Below are positions 59,534-64,000 of a stretch of 64,000 nt of DNA, in pieces. Below the pieces are notes generated by a model that ran no database searches, had not been told where the DNA came from, and saw nothing but the letters and a program-made list of their open reading frames with translations. Source of the DNA: an uncultured Eubacteriales bacterium (GTDB taxonomy: Bacteria; Bacillota; Clostridia; Oscillospirales; CAG-272). Each line of letters begins with the position of its first letter. The stretch's first letter is position 1. Position numbers and translations under genes: made by a program. Location of the stretch: positions 62,001 to 126,000 of the forward strand of contig CAKROZ010000002.1 in assembly GCA_934373635.1 (NCBI GenBank). Direction: 5' to 3'.

Positions 59534-60502
59534 TTATTTCGCGAGCAGATGGATCGCAAAGCCCGCGATCTCGTCCTTGAAGTAGACGAATTTCGGCTTG
59601 CCCGTTTTCTCGTCGTAGGTGACGGTGCTCTCGTCGAAGGCAAAGCCCATGCGCTTGAAGTACGCCATGGCGCGATCGACAAAGTTCGTGCGGATCGCGA
59701 TATGTCCGTGGGTTCCGGGTCCCTTCTGCTTCATGAATTCAAAGGCGTCGCCCGCAAAGAGGGATTTCGAGCCTTCCTTCACGGGAAGTCCGAACATCAG
59801 CTCGAAGAGCTTCGCACTCTTTGTCGCTTCCTCCGCGTTCTCGTTGTTGATGCCCATATGGACAAATTCCAGACCGAGCATGGTCTTGACCGCATTCTTC
59901 GTCAGCGCGGTAATCTCGTCCCACTTCTTTTCCTTGACGAGATCGTCCTTTACCATGAAGGAGCCGCCGCAGGCGATGATCTTCCCGAATTTCAGATAAT
60001 CGAGCAGATTGTCCGCGTTGATGCCGCCGGTGGGCATGAAATTCAGCTGTCCGTAGGGAGCCGCCATCGCTTTCAGCATTTTGAGTCCGCCCGCCGCTTC
60101 CGCCGGGAAGAATTTCACGGTGGTGAGCCCGAGCTCGAGCGCCGCCTCGATGTCCGAGGGATTCGAGCAACCGGGGAGCATGGTGATGCCCTTCGAGAGC
60201 GCGTAAGCCGTGACCTTCGGATTCAGACCGGGGGAGACGAGGAATTTCGACCCCGCGGCGATCGCGGCGTCCACCTGCTCCGTCGTCAGGACGGTGCCTG
60301 CGCCGACAAGCATCTCGGGATAGGCTTTTGTAATATTGCGGATGGCTTCCGCCGCGCATTTCGTGCGGAAGGTGATCTCCGCCGCGGGAAGTCCGCCGTC
60401 GATCAGCGCCTTCGCCAGCGGAACGGCGTCTGCGGGATCCTCGATCTTGATGACGGGGATGAGCCCGATTTCATAGAGTTCTTTTAACATCTGATTTTCC
60501 AT
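59534..60502 (-). CDS. KDPG/KHG aldolase fused to a VOC (glyoxalase-like) domain
   Basis: Residues 1 to about 208 are a class I 2-keto-3-deoxy-6-phosphogluconate aldolase, with GLIPVIKIED, the catalytic Glu in AAEITFRT, the Schiff-base Lys in VKFFPAEAAGG, and GGINADNL. KDPG is split into pyruvate and glyceraldehyde 3-phosphate. Residues about 213-322 form a VOC-type domain (LEFVHMGINNENAEEATKSAKL, GHIAIRTNFVDRAMAYFKRMGF). The second half lacks an obvious enzymatic role and may regulate or bind a small molecule. The ATG at 60502 follows AAAGGAGC. No other Entner-Doudoroff gene is nearby, so the aldolase more likely serves hexuronate breakdown. Confidence 0.85.
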   Translation of the reverse strand: MENQMLKELYEIGLIPVIKIEDPADAVPLAKALIDGGLPAAEITFRTKCAAEAIRNITKAYPEMLVGAGTVLTTEQVDAAIAAGSKFLVSPGLNPKVTAYALSKGITMLPGCSNPSDIEAALELGLTTVKFFPAEAAGGLKMLKAMAAPYGQLNFMPTGGINADNLLDYLKFGKIIACGGSFMVKDDLVKEKKWDEITALTKNAVKTMLGLEFVHMGINNENAEEATKSAKLFELMFGLPVKEGSKSLFAGDAFEFMKQKGPGTHGHIAIRTNFVDRAMAYFKRMGFAFDESTVTYDEKTGKPKFVYFKDEIAGFAIHLLAK

Positions 60503-60615
60503 CGCAGGAAAGCTCCTTTTGTTTTTTTATATGTTTATTATACTATATACAAAGAAGGTCGTAAATTGTAAAAATTGCCATCGGCATTGCAAATCTTGCT
60601 ATGGTTTCTTCTCCG

Positions 60616-61176
60616 TCACTCCGCCTTCTTCTCGACAAGGAAGAAGTAGGGACAGGTCGGCGAATTGAGAATGCGGAATTCGGAGGCGCAAAGACGGAAA
60701 CGGTTCAGCCCCGAGAGATACTCGCGAAGCATTTCCCCCTCGAGTCTTCCCTCCTCGTGCCCCGGGTAGACGGCGACGAGAAGCACGCCGTCGGGGGCGA
60801 GAAGTTCGATGCCCGCCTCCACCGCGGGAAAGGTAGTCTCGCGGAGGGTCGTGACCGACTTCTTCCCGCTGCGGGGGAGGTAGCCGAGGTTGAACATCCC
60901 CGCCTTAATCGGCTCTTTTACGTAGTCCTTCACAAGGTGGTGGGAGGCGTGAATGAGGGTATAATTCTTCGGGGCGCCCTCCGCCTCAAGGTGCGCGCGG
61001 GTCGAAGTGAGCGCCTCCTCCTGAATGTCGAAGGCATAGACCTTCCCGCTCTCTCCGACGGTGCGGGAGAGGAAGAGAGTATCTCCGCCGTTACCCATCG
61101 TAAAGTCGACGGCGGTGTCGCCTTCTTTCAGATGCTCGAGGATGAAATATTGATGCAATTGAATCAGATCTACCAT
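60616..61176 (-). CDS. mnmM: tRNA U34 methyltransferase MnmM (YtqB family)
   Basis: This 186-residue class I SAM methyltransferase matches the YtqB/MnmM family that methylates the wobble uridine of certain tRNAs in Gram-positive bacteria. It has VDFTMGNGGDTLFLS (motif I, about residues 23-37), FNLGYLPRSGK (motif IV region) and VYPGHEEGRLEGE. It is 40 bases after rqcH, so the two are probably co-transcribed. Confidence 0.87.
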   Translation of the reverse strand: MVDLIQLHQYFILEHLKEGDTAVDFTMGNGGDTLFLSRTVGESGKVYAFDIQEEALTSTRAHLEAEGAPKNYTLIHASHHLVKDYVKEPIKAGMFNLGYLPRSGKKSVTTLRETTFPAVEAGIELLAPDGVLLVAVYPGHEEGRLEGEMLREYLSGLNRFRLCASEFRILNSPTCPYFFLVEKKAE

Positions 61177-61216
61177 GATTTTCTTTCTTTATTGCAAAGC
61201 ATTGTTTGCAAATTTG

Positions 61217-62962
61217 TTATTTTTTGTCGGAGTTTGTCGGTTTTATCGGTTTGACGAAGGCGGTGTAATTGGTCTTATAGGTGACGTAGCCTGGCTTCGC
61301 ACCGACGGGCTTTTTGACATTTTTCACGCGGGTATAATCGACGGGGACAAGCTCTCCCGTCGCCTTGGAATAATACGCGGCGGCAGATGCCGCCTCGGTA
61401 TAATCCGTCTCGGAGGGTTCCTCTCCGCCGCAGAACAGGATGACATGAGAGCCGGGCAGATCTTTGACGTGGAACCAGAGATCCCCCTTCTCCGCCGTCT
61501 TGAAGGTGAGGCGGTCGTTTTGCAGATTGTTGCGCCCGACGAGGACGCGGTAACCGCCCGACGTATAGAATTCCGTCGGCTTTGTACGCAGGGTGCGCGG
61601 CGGGGTGTACCCTTTCATGCGGGAGGCATAACCGCTCTTATACAGCTCGTCGCGGATCTCGGCGAGCTCGTCCTCGCTCTCCGCGCGCATGAGGAATTCC
61701 CTGACGGTGGCAAGGTAGGAAAGCTCCCTCTCCCACTCGGCAATGCAGGCGGTCAGATGCTCCTTTGCGTGCTTTTCCTTGGTATAGAGCTTATACATTT
61801 TCTGCGCGTTCTGCGCGGGGGTCAGGCGGGTATCGAGGGGAATTTCGACCTCGGGCATGGCTTCGTCCGTGTAATCGACGACGGTGACGGAGGGCATCCC
61901 GCGACGGATCTTATAGAGATTGGCGGTGATGAGGTCGCCGAATTTTTTATACTCTTCGGCGTTTTCGCTTTCGAGCAGGGCTTCACGCTGGAGGGCGAGC
62001 TTCTTCTCCGTGCGTGCCTCGGCATTCGAGAGAAGGGTCAGCAGGTCTCTGCCGCGGCGATGAAGTTTTTCCACCCTGTCCCGCTCCTCATAGAAGGCGT
62101 CGAACATGGCGGCGAGGTCGGGATAATGCGTCACGGTGACGGCATCTCCGAGATAGGTGATGTCCATGTAGGATGTGTCTTTCGGCGTGCCGTCGGGCAA
62201 GGAGGCGACGGTGGGAAGGTAATCGTTCGACAAAAGCAGGTTACGCCACGCGTCGAGGGTATCGAGCAGGGCTTCGGTCTCCGCATCGGCGAGAAGCGTA
62301 TCGATACCGCCCGTGGCGCGGTAGCAGAGCTCGTGCGCGATCTGCGTCGCGACGCCGCCGAGGGTGGAGGTGATGAATTTCTCTACGGTCTTCTCCCGCG
62401 GGAATTCGGCGAGCTTCTGTGTAAGGAAGGTGCGGTCGGCATCGAGGGGAGAGCGTTTCCCTGTATCGGCGGGCAGAGTATAGCGCATCCCGGGGAGAAC
62501 CTGTCTCACCGTACTTGCCGAAAAGTCGACGAGCTTCATGGCGCCGAGGATCTTCCCTTCCTTATCGGTGAGGATGAGGTTCGCATATTTGCCCATGATC
62601 TCGCAGATGAGGCGGCACTCGGAGGCGAAGCCCATCTCGTCATACGCCGAAAAACGGAAGACGGCAATGCGGTCGAAGTTCGGTTGCTCTACCCCGAGCA
62701 GGCGGGCGCCCGCAAGGTGCTTTCGCATCTGCATACAGAACATCGGCGCTTTCAGGGGATTTTCCTTCGTCATATCGGAGAGCTGCATCCGCGGAGCATT
62801 CGGTCCGACGTTGAGGATCAGGCGGCGGGAGGTACGCTTCGCGTGGAGGATGAGATCAAGCTCGTCCCCCTGCGGTTCGAGCACCTTTTCCACCCGTGCG
62901 TCGGTATAGTCCCGTTCGATCTCGGTGAGGACGGCGCGCATCATACAGGCATCGTATGCCAT
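61217..62962 (-). CDS. rqcH: NFACT protein RqcH (ribosome quality control)
   Basis: This 581-residue NFACT protein binds stalled 50S subunits with peptidyl-tRNA and adds C-terminal alanine tails that target the nascent chain for degradation. The order is NFACT-N (MAYDACMMRAVLTEIER, with NVGPNAPRMQLS), a helical coiled-coil hairpin (about residues 270-430), and the NFACT-R domain with YRVLVGRNNLQND and DLWFHVKDLPGSHVIL. The family was formerly annotated as fibronectin-binding protein FbpA. It starts with no close gene upstream (the next lies at 63359). Confidence 0.94.
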   Translation of the reverse strand: MAYDACMMRAVLTEIERDYTDARVEKVLEPQGDELDLILHAKRTSRRLILNVGPNAPRMQLSDMTKENPLKAPMFCMQMRKHLAGARLLGVEQPNFDRIAVFRFSAYDEMGFASECRLICEIMGKYANLILTDKEGKILGAMKLVDFSASTVRQVLPGMRYTLPADTGKRSPLDADRTFLTQKLAEFPREKTVEKFITSTLGGVATQIAHELCYRATGGIDTLLADAETEALLDTLDAWRNLLLSNDYLPTVASLPDGTPKDTSYMDITYLGDAVTVTHYPDLAAMFDAFYEERDRVEKLHRRGRDLLTLLSNAEARTEKKLALQREALLESENAEEYKKFGDLITANLYKIRRGMPSVTVVDYTDEAMPEVEIPLDTRLTPAQNAQKMYKLYTKEKHAKEHLTACIAEWERELSYLATVREFLMRAESEDELAEIRDELYKSGYASRMKGYTPPRTLRTKPTEFYTSGGYRVLVGRNNLQNDRLTFKTAEKGDLWFHVKDLPGSHVILFCGGEEPSETDYTEAASAAAYYSKATGELVPVDYTRVKNVKKPVGAKPGYVTYKTNYTAFVKPIKPTNSDKK

Positions 62963-63058
62963 TTTCTTTCCCTCCGTTCGTTTTTCTTCCGAAGGGTGCC
63001 CCCTCGGATCCCTTACCTTTTATTATATAGCAATCGAAACGAAAAAGCAAGAGAGGAA

Positions 63059-63092
63059 AATTAAGAATTAAGAATTATGAATTATGAATTAT
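63059..63092. repeat. AATTATGAATT intergenic repeat, copy 4
   Basis: AATTAAGAATTAAGAATTATG continues AATTATGAATTATC. This is the longest copy of the family in the window. Confidence 0.65.
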
Positions 63093-63358
63093 CTTAATCC
63101 ATACGTTTTTTTCGTGAAGGGAGAGGGGGGCTTATTCGGAGGCGGTGGGGGCGAGCCCCCCGGTCGACAGAGACGACGGGGCTTTTCGGGTTGTCCGGCG
63201 TGACTTTGCCGGGGAAAGTGCTTTTTTGAAGGGCGAGGAGCGCCCCCCGTGCGAAGAGGATGCGCGGGGGCTTTTCGGAGTTTTCTCTCGGCTCTCGTTC
63301 ACCCCGAGCGAAGGGTTTTCATAGACTGTGGAAGAAGGTCTCGGAAAGGAGAGATACC
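63093..63358. other. intergenic stretch before the amidase gene, no gene seen
   Basis: These bases are GC-rich with repeated C and G blocks (GAGCCCCCCGG, GACGACGGGGC). I see neither a convincing promoter nor a small gene; a 5' leader of the amidase transcript may lie here. Confidence 0.4.
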
Positions 63359-64000
63359 ATGCTTGTCACAAAGCCCTATGACAGAGAGCGCGCCGTCGCC
63401 TACGCGAAAAAGTGGGCGTTCTCGCAAAATCCTCTGTTCGCCAACTTCCGCGGAATCGGGGGCAACTGCACGAATTTCGTCTCGCAGGCGGTCTACGCCG
63501 GCTCCTGCCGCATGAATTACAAGCCGATCTACGGCTGGTACTACATTTCTTTGAACGAGCGCTCCGCCTCTTGGGCGGGGGTGGACTATTTTTATAATTT
63601 CATCACGGGAAACACGGGAGAGGGGCCGTTCGGCGAGGAGGTCGGGCTTGACCGTCTCGAGATCGGGGACGTCATTCAGCTCGGCAGAGAGGCGGAGGGA
63701 TATTATCACACCGTGCTTGTCGTAGGGTTCGAGGACGAGGATCCGCTGATCGCGGCGCAGACGAACGATGCGTACGAGCGCCCGCTTTCTACCTATGAAT
63801 ACGACTATGCGCGCTATATCAAAATTCTCGGCGTGAGATTTCAGTTCCCTTCCTCGGACGACTGCTTCGACGGGGTGTACAACGGCACGGCGCTTCTTTC
63901 GGATGCGGGGACCGGAAACGGAGAAAAGCCGCCCATGACGATCCCGCCCGAAAACACTCCGAGCACGGAAACGCCGCCCGAAGGAGGTACGACGACGCCC
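63359..64000 (+). CDS. amidase domain protein (Amidase_6, partial at the window end)
   Basis: The first 214 residues are an Amidase_6 (PF12671) papain-like fold, the kind used by spore or cell-wall hydrolases of Clostridia. It starts MLVTKPYDRERAVAYAKKW, has the catalytic Cys in GGNCTNFVSQAVY (about residue 41) and the catalytic His in YYHTVLVVGF (about residue 120). The chain then leads into a Pro/Thr/Glu-rich linker (PPENTPSTETPPEGG) that runs off the window. AAAGGAGAGA precedes the ATG. There is no signal peptide at this end, so export may depend on a non-classical route or the protein may act in the cytosol. Confidence 0.82.
   Translation, partial: MLVTKPYDRERAVAYAKKWAFSQNPLFANFRGIGGNCTNFVSQAVYAGSCRMNYKPIYGWYYISLNERSASWAGVDYFYNFITGNTGEGPFGEEVGLDRLEIGDVIQLGREAEGYYHTVLVVGFEDEDPLIAAQTNDAYERPLSTYEYDYARYIKILGVRFQFPSSDDCFDGVYNGTALLSDAGTGNGEKPPMTIPPENTPSTETPPEGGTTTP

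Overview
The window reads as a chromosome segment of an uncultured, probably gut-dwelling, GC-rich Clostridia-type Firmicute. The gene set (pepD, M29 aminopeptidase, rpmF with the YceD-family gene, spoVG, rqcH, mnmM, an MsmX-type sugar ATPase, DUF975 protein, AddB), the near-consensus TTGACA-17-TATAAT promoters, the AGGAGG ribosome binding sites and the CCA-encoded tRNAs all fit this. The order or family was inferred from content and no database was searched.

Layout. 1-9.2 kb: peptidases (M18 partial, PepD, M29), a TetR regulator, a decayed leucine-rich-repeat lipoprotein, yceD-rpmF, a MATE exporter and a sugar isomerase. 9.4-16.3 kb: a CofE-like ligase, IMP dehydrogenase, a DapF-like protein lacking both catalytic cysteines, CCA-adding enzyme, a CE15-like esterase and a tRNA-Thr/tRNA-Tyr pair. 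16.5-19.1 kb: a very small AT-rich integrative element inserted in the 3' end of tsf. It carries its own copy of the last 148 bases of tsf, so the EF-Ts protein is preserved unchanged. 18.9-30.7 kb: tsf-rpsB, an M14 peptidase, membrane proteins, a winged-helix regulator, addB, a lipoprotein, dut and nrdG. 31-36 kb: uvrBA. 36-39.1 kb: a TPM, zinc-ribbon and SPFH operon. 39.3-42.8 kb: a cmk-like gene, argS and yebC. 42.9-47.4 kb: an M23 protein, mgtE with an attenuator-type leader, murC and spoVG. 47.5-52.1 kb: a pyruvyl-transferase-like protein with charged insertions, a Q-rich coiled-coil protein and msmX. 52.8-56.6 kb: pgk-tpiA, rsmG and an HTH-only ParB relative. 56.7-64 kb: an 892-residue alanine/glutamate/arginine helix protein, a KDPG aldolase-VOC fusion, mnmM, rqcH and the start of an amidase_6 protein.

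How the genes work together. Most genes are housekeeping in short co-directional operons: rpsB-tsf (translation), pgk-tpiA (glycolysis), uvrB-uvrA (nucleotide excision repair), cmk-like/argS/yebC and rqcH-mnmM. The accessory signal is concentrated in four places: the tsf-integrated element with three unrecognised cargo genes, the SPFH/zinc-ribbon/TPM operon, the two large low-complexity helical proteins, and two proteins that each carry only part of ParB architecture (a kinase with a ParB-N-like tail, and a ParB HTH without its N-terminal domain).

The best candidate for something undescribed is the 2.4 kb element in tsf. It has one intact tyrosine recombinase, no recognisable excisionase or transfer gene, and a translationally coupled operon encoding a soluble protein, a lipoprotein and a two-span membrane protein.
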